Source: Echria macrotheca
Taxonomy: Eukaryota > Ascomycota > Sordariomycetes > Sordariales > Schizotheciaceae
Direction of reading: 5' to 3'
Assembly (NCBI GenBank): GCA_030411725.1
Contig: MU839829.1
Location: 496,001-560,000 of the forward strand
Length of the DNA stretch: 64,000 bases
This document shows, piece by piece, positions 45,893-56,639 of this stretch (the stretch's first letter is position 1; every line of letters starts with the position of its first letter). Made by a program: the position numbers and the translations under genes. Under the pieces are notes generated by a model, which worked only from the letters and a program-made list of their open reading frames with translations, was not told the origin of the DNA and ran no database searches.

Positions 45893-48061
45893 CTAGGAGA
45901 ATAAAAACGTGGTTTCCTCGAATGAACCAGAAGACTTAGCCGCCTCACCGTCCATTACCCCATGGACGTACGCTTCACCGACTATCTGGAAAGCTTCACC
46001 GTCCGAACCCAACGGCCGGATTACCAGAGGTGTTGAGCAGCCAAATATAATGCACAACAAATCTCCCGGCCACATCTGCTGGTATCCGTCCGAATAGATA
46101 ATGTTGTCCGGCCCCCATCCGATTCGACCCCCCTCGGTCAACATCAAGCGCCTCTCCTGACAGGACCGGTCAAAGACGCCATAGACCTCGTTGTAGCTGT
46201 CCTCATCCGCCCCCTCGGGAATTACATCGGTGAAGAAATCAGCCAGCTTGGACCTGCCGAGTCGCAGACCGTCGTGGGTACTCCGCCACAGCTCCCAGCG
46301 GAAGTAGTATCCCTGCTGCGAGGCCAGCCAGCTCCAGCCCCTCTGCTTGAACTGCGGTCCGGCAGCCCGGAAGGTCTTGGGCAAGCTCAGGATGGCCGAA
46401 TGGCGCCCATCCAGTCTCTTGGCACCCGCGCCACGCCCCAGCATCAAGGTCTCGACCAGGGCCCTGGCGGTCTGAGTGTGGTCCCCGTATATAGGTTTCC
46501 AGCTGCGTGGACCCTGAACGATACTCGCCCCGTCCCAGCCAAAGTGGCCGACGCCGCGCGCACCCAGCCCAACGACGCGATCAAACACAAACCCCCTACA
46601 CTGCAGCAGCGACTCGCCGATAAATTCAAACTGCGCAGGCCAGTCCCCGGCCGCCTTGTATACGCCCGCCGGATCCACCGCATCCTCATCCCGGGCCCGC
46701 CAGGCCCCCCAGACCGGCGACTCGACGCGCGAATACCGACGTCGCCCCTTCCACGTCCAGTCAGCCGCCCAGGTCGGACATCCCACGCTGCCCCAGGGAT
46801 TCCCCTCCCGTAGCGGCTCGAGACCACCCGAGTGCAGGATATACGCCCTCGCGACGGCGGTGAATATACTCGGCGTACTAGCCGAGTAGTAGCTCTGCGT
46901 GACCTGCCGCGCGATGGCCGGGTGCACCATGCCGATCAGCGCAAACACCTTGTCGCGGGCATCCCGACAGGCCGAGTGGCTCGCGATGTCCAGCAACCGC
47001 CGAAATCCCAGATGTTGCTGGCCGACGACGCCCTCCTCTACGTGCTGGTTCAGCACGCGCAGGTCCTTGTGCACGAGGTGCAGGTTGTACGCGTGCCACA
47101 CCACGTCCCTCCGGCCGTCGCGTTTGACTCTGTTGGCGAGAAAGCGGTCCTTGAGCAGGTACATGTCCCGGCGGAAGAGGACATCCACGCCTGCGCAAAA
47201 GGTCGTCCAGTCGAGTTGCTGCCCGCCGCCGCAGCGGAGGACTGTTGCGGATCCGCCGAGGACGATCTCCTGCACGACCCAGAGCCGGGACCAGTAGGGC
47301 CGCATCATGAGCCGTGCGAGGCCGTAGAAGGCATTCTCTAGAGACAGGTCTGGTGCTGGCGTCTCGAGATACTTGCGTGCGAGCTCGTCGTGCTCGGTCT
47401 CCGGGGAGGCGGCGAAGCGTCTGAGGAGCGCAAACGCGGCGTCGCTGTTTTCCGTCGCTTTGGCTTCGCCCAGCCAGGCGATGACGGTCCAGGCGGTGCT
47501 GTAGATGGTGCGCATCTTGGCCACCTGCGCCGCGCGCTCGGCCTCGTCCGACTGGTTGATGCAGAGGGCATCGATCCAGAGGCCGTATTGGCTGTTGTCG
47601 TTGAAGGCGCTGGTGGTCTGGGCGAACGAGCGGAGGGCTACCTCGACGCTCTCAGTGACAGGCGTGATGATGCCGTTGACCACGATCCAGTGGGTGGGGT
47701 CGGGCGAGCCCCAGGTGTAGGATAATGCTGCGTAGTCGCCCCATTGGAAGCGGTGGGCTGTTTTGGACGGAGTCGGGATGGAGGTTGTCTCGCATCCCGG
47801 CTCGCTCCGGGACTTCTCGCTGTCAGCGTGTTCTGCGGCCCACAGCGATGTCGTTTTCCTTGATGGGGTGGTATGGCTGTCGCGTGAGGCCACAAACTCG
47901 GCGTATTCGCTGCGAAATTCCAGCAAGGAAACGGTTCGGAGCTGGCAGTGGACGAGGCTGGCCCCGGGGGGCGGGGTCGTCACCAGCTGGACGAGACGGA
48001 TGCAGTCTCGCTGGTGGTCGAGGGGCTGATATAATGTCTTCTTGGTATCCATTACGTTCAT
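45893..48061 (-). CDS. HET domain (heterokaryon incompatibility) protein, HET-6/TOL-like
   Basis: Single-exon protein; with the start at 48061 (MNVMDTKKTLYQPLD) it has 722 residues. The frame is open 75 codons further to an ATG at 48286, but that extension looks non-protein-like, so the start is uncertain (48052 is a third option). HET motifs: YAALSYTWG (110-118), LWIDALCINQ (161-170), YSTAWTVIAWLGEA, then the distal RLWVVQEIVLGG. The long C-terminal part (CPTWAADWTWKGRRR, PGDLLCIIFGC, GEAYVHGVMDGE) is of the kind found in HET-6-type proteins. No repeat or NACHT domain is attached. Predicted role: trigger of incompatibility or cell death; specificity unknown. Confidence 0.9.
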   Translation of the reverse strand: MNVMDTKKTLYQPLDHQRDCIRLVQLVTTPPPGASLVHCQLRTVSLLEFRSEYAEFVASRDSHTTPSRKTTSLWAAEHADSEKSRSEPGCETTSIPTPSKTAHRFQWGDYAALSYTWGSPDPTHWIVVNGIITPVTESVEVALRSFAQTTSAFNDNSQYGLWIDALCINQSDEAERAAQVAKMRTIYSTAWTVIAWLGEAKATENSDAAFALLRRFAASPETEHDELARKYLETPAPDLSLENAFYGLARLMMRPYWSRLWVVQEIVLGGSATVLRCGGGQQLDWTTFCAGVDVLFRRDMYLLKDRFLANRVKRDGRRDVVWHAYNLHLVHKDLRVLNQHVEEGVVGQQHLGFRRLLDIASHSACRDARDKVFALIGMVHPAIARQVTQSYYSASTPSIFTAVARAYILHSGGLEPLREGNPWGSVGCPTWAADWTWKGRRRYSRVESPVWGAWRARDEDAVDPAGVYKAAGDWPAQFEFIGESLLQCRGFVFDRVVGLGARGVGHFGWDGASIVQGPRSWKPIYGDHTQTARALVETLMLGRGAGAKRLDGRHSAILSLPKTFRAAGPQFKQRGWSWLASQQGYYFRWELWRSTHDGLRLGRSKLADFFTDVIPEGADEDSYNEVYGVFDRSCQERRLMLTEGGRIGWGPDNIIYSDGYQQMWPGDLLCIIFGCSTPLVIRPLGSDGEAFQIVGEAYVHGVMDGEAAKSSGSFEETTFLFS

Positions 48062-48544
48062 GGACTGAGGGTCGAGATCCGTGGATAGTAGGTGGGAGCT
48101 GCGTTTCAAGACATTGCAACTTAAGGAATATGTTCCAACGTTACCAGCTGAAGATTTAGAGTTTTGGGCACCCGCACCTCCGTGCTTCCCCTCACATGTC
48201 CCAACAACCAACCAGTAAAATGCTACTATTCGTGCACTAAAGTACGCCCAGAAATCCATTGCCAATTCCACACATTTGCCATCCATCCATCACCTCTTTC
48301 GGCCTAGCTCGCTTGACTTCAGCTCGGCTTTTTTGCCCCTGAACGGCGCCCGACGGCTCGAAAATCTTCATAAATTCACGAGGCTAAAACTTCCCATGAT
48401 AGGCGAAGAAAAGATCGTATCCTGACTCCCACCACTTCTCAACACCATGAAGGCCATGTTGTCGTCGGTCGACACTTCGATGGTGAGATAGCTATGTGTA
48501 GTCTGGGCCGGTCAGGGACAAGCTGAGCTACTCTAGCGAGATTT
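48062..48544. other. Intergenic, HET gene 5' flank
   Basis: Contains the possible N-terminal extension of the HET gene (48061-48286) and its promoter. The segment 48420-48540 may belong to the 5' part of the ankyrin relic. No other feature. Confidence 0.45.
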
Positions 48545-48745
48545 TTGAATCGCAGTAGGATGGCCCTGCTCCGTCAAGACAACAACGTGGTGAATGTTAG
48601 GAACAATAGGGACGAGACGCCGTTCATGTGTGCCGCTAGGCAATGCATGGCAATGTCAAGGCTGTTAAGTGGCTGGTCGAAAATCTCGGTGTCGATGCCG
48701 CCGTTCGGGCAAGAGAGCCCTGTGCCGGTAGAGCTTCTGAGAAAG
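48545..48745 (+). pseudogene. Broken ankyrin-repeat gene fragment
   Basis: The plus strand reads VNVRNNRDETPFMCAAR in one frame and, after a shift near 48640, HGNVKAVKWLVENLGVDAAVRARE in another. Together these match one ankyrin repeat and the start of the next. There is no intact frame on either side. It is likely a relic of a HET- or NLR-type ankyrin gene, sitting just upstream of the intact HET gene. Confidence 0.6.
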
Positions 48746-49005
48746 CAGCTGTGAGGGGGGGTTACCACCAAAGACAAAAAAGGGGAGACGAAAGATTCAG
48801 CATAGGGATATCAAAGCAATTGCTCAGGGATGAACTATATGCATCTCCGTGGCCTCCCGCCGAGTTTTCCACGACAACCAACGCTGCCGGTGCACAACCG
48901 GTCTTGCTAGATTCTCTCGCTCGGCCAACAAGCGGAAACTCATAACGGTCGCCGGACCCAGTCAGTCAGTCGAAACGCCTTCGCCACATCCAAGGTTCTG
49001 GCTGT

Positions 49006-50428
49006 TTAAATCATCCGCGCTGCCATCCAGTATTTTTTCCAATTGATCGTTGGTTGTCCCGACAATTTTAGCCCAGCGCCACGTCCTTTCAGTATTTTTT
49101 CCAGTTCACCAGTACGATCAAGCAACCTCCGAGTCGTCGCATTACACTTGTGTGCCGCTGCAAAGCCGTCGTGACTATTTCCCGATGATTCCGACGGCAA
49201 AGACGTTTCTGAGTTCGGCCCAGAGCCGTTGGTGTGGTTGGGTCCCTGAGTGCCGTTCGTCCGGTTCGTCCCGTTGGCCCAAGTCACCTTCTTGACGCCG
49301 TTATTTATACCATTCACACCGCCGACCGTCGTTCCCCCGTTCTCGTGGCCTGTACTCCCTGTCTTCGGATGACTCTCCGTAGTCCCGTTGACAGAGTTGA
49401 CGTTCACAGACGAACCCTTTCTCCGCTGAACCGAAGCCAACCACTCCGCATGGATCTGTCTCAGAGCCCCAACTGCTTCTACCAGCTGTGCGCAGCTCAC
49501 ACCCTCAAGCTGCATATCGGCGCCCCGCGTCGTTCCGAGGAGACCATGTTTGCCAAGGATTTTGATCAGCTCGCCTAGCAGGAGAGAATCGCAGTGGAAC
49601 GCCGTGCAGGCCGTTGTATCCCCCTTGCTCAGGATACTGATAGCGTCGTCGATGAAGAGTACGACCCCGGCTATAAGGTTTCGTCGATGGATATCAATCG
49701 TGTCTATCCATATTAGCCCAAGCACTAATAAAGCACGGAAATCGCAGACGGGGCTTACGAATGATCTTCTCGTCAAGAGGCAACCCCAACGTCCGAATCT
49801 TCTCAAAACTGTGCATCACCGCGACCCTCATCGCCGACTCCAATGTCTCAGTGTGCTCAAAGACTTGGCTGATATAAATCCACAGGATCAGTTCCCGACC
49901 GTATTCCTTTGGAATCCCTCCTCCAGAGGAAAGCAGCCCGCCAATCCATCGGTCCGCATAAACCGACACCGCCTCAACGAGTTGAAACTTGTGCACGAAC
50001 AAGGCGATCTGCGCGAGCGTGTCCAGATTAACACTCCTTGGCGTCTTAAAAGCCCTGCCATGCACCGCGTCGAGAACAATGGCGGCGGCCCGTGGGTCGG
50101 TCCCAGCACCAAAGAGGAGATGAATCCGCCCGTCGGGCTGGACGGTGCTGTTTCTGCTGAAGTGGCGGAGTTTTTGCTTGAATATGTCCGAGGCTAGGAT
50201 GAGGTGTTTGGACGAGACCTGGATCCGTAGGCCAGTATTCGAAAATCCACCATCTTGGACGTCTTTTGCGGGCGCGTCCGATGATGATTGCCCGCTGTCC
50301 CACGGCGCGAATGGCTCCCGGTTGGGCGGGATGATGGCGAGCACGTCGGCTTCGGGGTCGATGCGGTAGACTGGGCTGTTGCCTTTGAGCCAGGGGAGCG
50401 GGAGGAGGACTGTCCAGACTGAATCCAT
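49006..50428 (-). CDS. BTB/POZ-like fungal protein
   Basis: Exons 50428-49759 and 49703-49006 (55-nt intron, donor C|GTAAGC, acceptor ATAG) give 455 residues. The N-terminal part follows the fungal BTB pattern: YRIDPEADVLAIIPPN, then LRIQVSSKHLILASDIFKQKL, a helical block, and FVHKFQLVEAVSVYADRWI. BTB domains mediate dimerisation or Cullin-3 binding, but many fungal members have no known role. The second half has an Asn/Gly/Thr-rich low-complexity stretch (TNGTQGPNHTNGSG) and a basic, coiled-coil-like end. The start at 50428 (MDSVWTVLLPLPW) is preferred; an upstream in-frame Met at 50623 would add 65 less typical residues. Confidence 0.75.
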
Positions 50429-51508
50429 GCCGTCAATTACCTCCCAGTGTATCTCAAAAGATGTACAAGAGGGGTTTTCAAGGTAAACAAAAAAAATTCC
50501 AACAAGGTCTCCATAAAGTTTTTCGAAGGGTCCTTCCTCATCAAGGGCCCGCTGCAACAACCCCAGGCAGCGACCCGGAGATGGTCCCGCGGGGGCTTGA
50601 TCACGCCATTCGCTTCCATGCATAGCAGTCTAGATTCAAGGGCTTCTGTATGTACCCCACGTCCAGGCTGCGGGATGGCACCCCAACGTGCCGTCTCGTG
50701 GGACCAATCAACTGGTTTCCGTTGAACTTTGGGGATAAACTTGACCAATCTCTGAAAGACGGGGTGAGCGAGCCTCTGCAGTAAAGCTCGGGATGAGGGA
50801 GAAACGGTTACCAAAGGGGTGGGTAGTTGGAAGCATAACCGTCAAACTCCATTCTGGATTACAATCGTCCTCAAAAGCCTTCTGGTAAAAGCAATGATCA
50901 CTCTCCTTCATACAGGTATACCTACCGGAGAAGTGTTCATCTACCCTTGGCTGGCTTGCAGGCTTCTCTGTCCATGCAACATCTGCTCTGTGCTCTGTGT
51001 TTTCAGATAGACTAGGTACATGTAACAGTCCTTCGTACACTGCAGGTTTCTTCGGCCATCCGTTCTGAATGGGAGCAAACATCTTCTGACAGCTGACAGT
51101 CGACTAAAAAGCTGGTGAACCAAGAAACTGTTTCGTAATTCGTATCCAGCGGCTTCTTCCGCCGCAGCCCGCTGTCGGCCTCGAATTTCCCCGGTCGTGC
51201 TACCGATGAGGTTGCACTCTCTCCGATATATTACCCCTGACAGACGGCTGAAGACAGGCGGTTCGGTTGACATTCCAACCTAGTAATTACGGTCCCAGCA
51301 CTGCCCCAGGCCATAGCGAATGAGATCTCAACACCATTATTGCTTACGGTCGACGCATTGAAGATCAAGACCTCAGACACGATAGACCATGGTGTGTGCC
51401 ATATATACTCCCAGACCCAAAGCTTCCCGTCCTAGATCTCGAGGTCCGATTCACTCCTTGGCACTCTCCAAATCATATCATACCATCTCCCTGACCAAAA
51501 CCAGAAAC
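50429..51508. other. Divergent intergenic region
   Basis: 5' flanks of the BTB-like gene (minus) and of the small secreted peptide gene (plus). Short frames on the minus strand (50437-51273) show no known domain. A TATA-like box lies at 51402. Confidence 0.45.
51402..51408 (+). promoter_or_regulatory. TATA box of the small secreted peptide gene
   Basis: TATATAC about 105 bp before the ATG at 51509, followed by a pyrimidine-rich leader (CACTCTCC, CATCTCCCTGACC). Confidence 0.5.
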
Positions 51509-51742
51509 ATGCGATCCCCAACAACCCTCTTCATCACAGCTGCCGCCCTCTCCCAGGCCCTCCTCGCCGCCACCCTCCCCAACGAAACCCCCGCTTTCGA
51601 CATCGCCAAAGACTCCGGCCCCTCCAAATCCCCATCCCAACACGGCGAGTTCGACAAACGATCCGAAAACACTCCCGCACAGCATGGTGAATTCGACGAC
51701 TCCCTTATCACCCCCTCACAACACGGCCAATTCGATGACTAA
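51509..51742 (+). CDS. Small secreted repeat peptide, candidate Kex2-processed precursor
   Basis: 77 residues; function unknown. The start at 51509 opens a signal peptide (MRSPTTLFITAAALSQALLA). An earlier in-frame Met at 51389 would bury it. The mature part holds three near-identical units: SPSQHGEFD (residues 41-49), PAQHGEFDD (56-64) and PSQHGQFDD (69-77). A KR dibasic site follows the first unit, with a KS/DS-type spacer before it. The protein has no cysteines. A repeated short core, a signal peptide and a dibasic site resemble fungal ribosomal-peptide or pheromone-like precursors, but only one dibasic site is present and no UstYa-type oxidase gene is in the window. It could equally be a small effector or wall peptide. 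Confidence 0.7.
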   Translation: MRSPTTLFITAAALSQALLAATLPNETPAFDIAKDSGPSKSPSQHGEFDKRSENTPAQHGEFDDSLITPSQHGQFDD

Positions 51743-52150
51743 ATAACCGACCGCGGCCCGGCTCGTCGTCGTTCCTCCCAACTCTGGTAAACATACCTAG
51801 GCAAAGTATGCCAGAACAGGAACGACTGAGTACAAACTCTGACCGACACGGCATCGTCGATAGCAGGGGCATAACTGGGTCAGGACACCATGATGAGCGT
51901 TTAGCTGCATTATTAGAACAGTGTGCATAATGAAAGACTTATTGACGCTGCATGACTATCAGAATGCTTAACCATAGATCCATAAAACGTCAAACATAAG
52001 GAAGCCGTGACCATCGGATTCCATCCAATTCCTGTGAGTGCAGGTACCAAGTCAACAAAACCCAGGAGATTCCCATCACAAGATATCCAAAGACACACCC
52101 CGCTCAGCCGTTGAGTCCCAAGGAGTGGTCACCAGACGCCATGCTACTCG
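51743..52150. other. Intergenic between convergent genes
   Basis: 3' flanks only; nothing recognised. Confidence 0.5.
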
Positions 52151-53704
52151 TCATTCCGGCTTCCGAGCCCAAACGACCCTCTGCCGATACAGCGCATGAA
52201 TCTTGGGCGACTTCAGCTCCCGCCTCAGACAAGCCAAAAAAGCCAGCGTCTGCTCGCGCGACCAGCTCAGCGCGTGGGCCAAAAACAAAAGATACCCCTC
52301 CGGATCCTTCAAGAACCCAAGCTGCGTGTACTGCCCAATCTCCTTGAGCCTAGGATCCCTAGCCCACCCCCCAATAGGCGTCTTAAAGTTTTTCTCCTGC
52401 ACATCCACAAACCCAGCCGCCTCGAGCGCCTCGCGCACAGTGCCCTTCTCATGCACCTCGAACGACCGACCAAACTTGCGCCCGCCCTCGGCGAAGAGCT
52501 TGCCCCACTGCCCCAGCGCCATTTTGTCGGACACAGTCCCGTCGTCGCTCTCGATGTGCACCGACGGCTCCATGCTCTCGATCCAGCCGCCGGGCTTGCA
52601 GGCCTGGTAGGCGCGGCCCATCAGCGTGGTCCAGTCGTCGATGCTGCCGACGAGGAAACGCATGTGGATGTAGTCGAACGACGCCGGCTCGAACGTCCAG
52701 GGCTCCGTGCAGTCCTCGATCTCGAAGCGGACGTTGGGGGGCACCCAGGTCGATTGGATGGGCGAGATGTCGGTTCCGATTACTACGGTCTGTGGGTGCT
52801 CATCTGCGAAGTCGCTGTGAAATGGGTTAGCTTTGGGGAGATATGGGCATACAACACAGGGGAGTGGTCGTACATTGCCCAAATACCTATATCTGGTTAG
52901 CATTTGAGCACTACGGCAGGGAATGAAGACGAACCTGTTCCTGTGCCTACATCGAGGACTTTCTGTTTTGGGGTCAGTCACGGTTTGATGAGCAGGGAAT
53001 AGGTGCCCAACTTCGATTTTCCCGTAATCCAGCGGGGCGAGGTTCAGCTTCCCTTCTAGCACCAGCGTGAAGGCGTGATGGCTGGCAGGTCATATGAATC
53101 AGTAAAGATCTGATGGCGAAATCAGGGGGGACAGTACGCAATATCCATCGACTCCATCTGCTGCTCATCATTGGCGCCCCTGTAGCAACCTGATCGTCAG
53201 AAATTATGTCCTCAATGGCGCGCAATCGACATGACCATAGTGGCAAAGAATGACTTGCCAGTATGAGGCATTTCCCCGCTCGCTGTGGTATGTTCGGCCA
53301 TTGATCGTCCGGTACTGGATGATGCTCGACGTGATGGAGGCGGTTGATGGCAGGGGTTCATCCAACGCAGAGTCGTCGTCGGGATCCGCGGTCGAGGCGG
53401 CTTCCTGCGAATAATAGAGTCAGACAACTCGGTATAAGAGCTATCGAGCATTCATCCCTTACCCAGTGTTCGGCCGGCAGAATCGTCTCTGCTGTGGCGG
53501 GAGCTGGAGCTGGAGCTGGAGCTGGAGCTGGAGCGGGAGTCGTACCCTCGGTTTCGGTTGCAGCAGACTCGGTCGGCTTTGCTGAAGTCACTTCCTCAGG
53601 GGCCTTGTCCTTGGACTCGCCCGACTTCTCGGGCTGTTCATGCTTAGGTGGTTAGCGCATACGATCAGGTGTTAGTCTTGTACAGTGAGGGGACCAACAT
53701 CCAT
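52151..53704 (-). CDS. LaeA-like SAM-dependent methyltransferase
   Basis: Class I methyltransferase of the LaeA/TAM-like family, often linked to control or tailoring of secondary metabolism. Splice-supported exons: 53642-53463, 53404-53259, 53179-53138, 53081-53012, 52962-52935, 52885-52873 and 52814-52151 (380 residues), plus a possible 6-nt first exon MD (53704-53699), which is uncertain. SAM motif [17 protein letters not shown], is split over three exons, two of them only 28 and 13 nt long. Other motifs: [35 protein letters not shown]. The intron 53180-53258 uses a GC donor (TG|GCAAGT). The N-terminus is Glu/Thr-rich with an (AP)n tract. It lies 400 bp from the small secreted peptide gene, tail to tail. 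Confidence 0.83.
53180..53258 (-). other. GC-AG intron in the methyltransferase gene
   Basis: Donor TACTG|GCAAGT (the preferred GC-donor form), acceptor GCTACAG. It joins SYW to GANDEQQ; the nearest GT donor does not keep frame. Confidence 0.75.
53490..53532 (-). repeat. (GGAGCT)n hexanucleotide repeat encoding Ala-Pro
   Basis: Seven or so GGAGCT units within the first large exon of the methyltransferase gene, giving APAPAPAP in frame. Confidence 0.8.
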
Positions 53705-54391
53705 ATTAACTCTCAAAGAAACGTGGATCAATTATGAATAAATAAATCAAGATTTCATTCGCTGCGTTTCGAGATTGATCCGAGAACAAAGCATGCCAAG
53801 ATCAACTGTGGAGACTGGACAGCGCGAAGGAAGAGGGCGGGAACTTTATCAGCGCAAAGGAAGGGGAGTCAGACGGCACCGCGATGTGTAACGTCGAATC
53901 AGTTTTCAAGCTTTCGAGGAGCAGGGGCCGGGGAAAGTCAGATGACGATCCGGAAACGGCCTAATCCTATCCCGGTCATCACCGGCATCCGACTGCATGT
54001 AGGGCAAGTCTCGAACTGCCTTATCAGGCTCTCGGACGACGCCCGCATACACTCGCTTCGGCTGACTGCCAATTATTCTTTGGCTACCTACTGAGGAAAG
54101 CAGATGCATCAGTCAGTTTGCGGGAAAAGCCGCTGCCTGCCGATAGTTTTCGGGGTGTATTGGGCAGCTCGGCGTCCGAGGTTCAAGGCGCCACACGGCA
54201 GGAGCCTAACGTTTTCAGGGCGTCCTCACTTTGTGGCTTCTCTCGCTTCAGTCACTCGAGACAGCCAATAAGAATGAGGGGACTGTGAATTCATAAACAT
54301 GATTCCTAGAGATTTGAGCACTCAGCAGCATCCTTTCTTCTCGGGCCACCTCAGAACCCTTTCAAGAGAAGTCGTCACCGGGGCCCACCCT
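53705..54391. other. Intergenic
   Basis: 5' flank of the methyltransferase gene and 3' flank of the AA9 gene. No gene recognised. Confidence 0.5.
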
Positions 54392-55595
54392 TCAGGCCAC
54401 TGGCGTCGGCGTGACATACTTGGCCGACCACGAAGCCGTATATGTCGAAGTGGCGACGATAGAGGGCGAGTTACCGATATAGGTTGCCGACGTCACGACC
54501 GACTTGGAGATCCAGCTACTCCAAAGCGGCGCCGTTATCGGTCCAGATACCGCACCGAGACTAACGGCCGTGGTGTCAGGCCATGCGCCAGACCAGACCG
54601 TCGGTCCTGTCATCCATCGTCAGCAGAGAATCTCCATGGAGGGAGGACAGGAAACGTACCCGGGATTGGGTATGTCGTCGTGCAAGGGACCTTGAGGGAG
54701 GTCGTCTTGGTAGAGCAGTATACATCGTGGAGGATACCAGGGTCCCCATACTTATACGCGCCGGGGAATGAGACACCGGCCGGCAGCTCCACCGTTCCGT
54801 CTCCCGTCACTTCAATCTGCACACAATCCGGGTAGAACTGGGCGCCCCTTTGGGGATTCTTGTCGTACGATGCATCAGCCTCATGGAGGGCGATTAGCTC
54901 CGCACGAATCAGGTAGCTAATCTTTCTGTCAGTGGATTCGGCGCATCTGAGGTGACAAAACGTACTGCCCGGCTTTGAGTCCATTCGGAATTCGCACGTT
55001 CATCCGTCCATAGTTGGGCTTCAGGTCAGACGTGATTGCCCACTTGCCGGGGGCAAACTGCTTCTCGGGCAGCTCATACAACCCCTTCTCGAAGATCTTG
55101 ACGAACGAATTCTCCGTCGGCGGATCGGGCGAGAGATACGCCAGCATCGGCCCTACAGTCGTTAGAACACATCGGTCTTGGCGTTTGGCGTCTGACAGCC
55201 TTACCATGGTGGGAGAAATCGATGATATCGTCGGCCAACGTGCGGTTGTTGTGTTTCCAGTCAAAGGTCAAGTTGTCGCCCGGCTGGACCTTGATCGTGT
55301 ACGGGTTCTGGATGTCGCCGAGCACGTTGCACCGGATATCGATCGACTCGAGATTCTTCACCGGCGAGTTCGCGTACCCTCGGGGAGGAGGACCATTGTA
55401 TGCCGGCGTCCTGATGCCACGGAATGTTCCCTGATCTACACCGTTGACAAAGACGCCCTATGACGGTGTCAGCTTTCTCGGGAGTCGATTGAAACACGCT
55501 ACGCGACCCGAAGCGCCTACCCAGATGAACGTATGCGCCTGAACCAGCCCGACGTTTGCCAAAGCCGTGACCCAAAGCAGACTGTATCCTCTCAT
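54392..55595 (-). CDS. AA9 lytic polysaccharide monooxygenase (former GH61)
   Basis: Secreted copper enzyme that oxidatively cleaves cellulose or hemicellulose. Exons 55595-55521, 55457-55205, 55152-54966, 54916-54660 and 54606-54392 encode 328 residues. The signal peptide ends after Ala20, leaving His21 as the mature N-terminus (HTFIWGVF), the first ligand of the copper histidine brace. The second His is in FSHHGPMLAYL (His108). The axial Tyr lies in [13 protein letters not shown]. Other family marks: [15 protein letters not shown] segment ([13 protein letters not shown]) and the disulfide-forming cysteines. After about residue 235 comes a Ser/Thr-rich tail without a CBM1 module. Intron phases all agree. 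Regulation by carbon source is likely for the family but not visible here. Confidence 0.93.
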
Positions 55596-56639
55596 GATGG
55601 ACAGTGGGGAGCGGCGGGACGCAAATACAAACCAGGTTCAACATCGCAGCGGGAGCGAGAAATCGAGGCTTGAGCCGTTCTTATCGTTCCCGGTTCTCCT
55701 GACAGCTGCGCGCGTCGTCACTGCCCAGCTGCTCATTGATTAACTTTTCGGCATCTCTCCGACCGAGAAGCACTTTGATTGCTTCGCAATCCCCATGCAT
55801 ATGTTGTATGGAAAGGCGGGTGTTTTAGCCGAGAGAGTAGCCAAGGCCGTCAGCGCCAACCGCAGGCGAGCTCGCGGTAGTTTACCGCTCGAGCCCGGAG
55901 TCTTTGGTATCCGGTAACCTACTATTGGTATACCAACCGAAAAGTTTTTGCCGGTCCATCAAGTATTCAACCTGGCAGCAAAGACAGACCCAGAGTCTCG
56001 GGTAAGGCGCTGTCCTTGGGAGGAAATCATCGGACAGGAGCTTCTTCACGTTAGCGGAATTGCCACCATGTAGTGTGTTATGAGCACTGCTAACAGAAGT
56101 CAAGGGCTTGTATACTCACGCTTGGCCTTTATAACCGCATAGTTCCGAGTCGCTCGATATCTTGTCGTCAGCACGCGACCCTCCCCAATCCGCTTTTTCT
56201 CGGGAGCAGCCGACCGCGGTTTCTGGGAACCTTAGCGATGCCGCTGGCGGAGGCACCTCCGGCAAAATCGTCAAGAGGATCCCTGGTCGATCCGCCCGGG
56301 ATCACCAGCAGCCAATGTCCGGACCTCTCGGCCGGGGAGAGTGGGGCCTGCCGAACGCCGTCCCGATGATTGCGGTGCCGTCTGGGACCTTCCGAATTGA
56401 ACACAGGTGTTGGGCGTTAGGCGCAGCCTCAGGCCGTTCATTGGCAGCAAGGAGTTGTCAACTTTCGCTCCAGGTCGGTATTTACAGCTGAAGAAGTGCA
56501 GGTAAAGATGCTTGCTTTGTGGAAGAGGGAGAAGTGAACCTGTGGTTGGCTAAATACAGTGCCCTGGGTCCTTGCGCGCCTTCCATCTTGCTTGGGGCGC
56601 TCCTTCCTTGCCCTACACAGCGGATATGTGAATATGTGA
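55596..56639. other. Intergenic, AA9 promoter and flank of HET relic
   Basis: No intact gene. Contains CTCCCC/GCGGGG-like stretches that could be CreA sites, but these are too short to assign. Confidence 0.45.
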
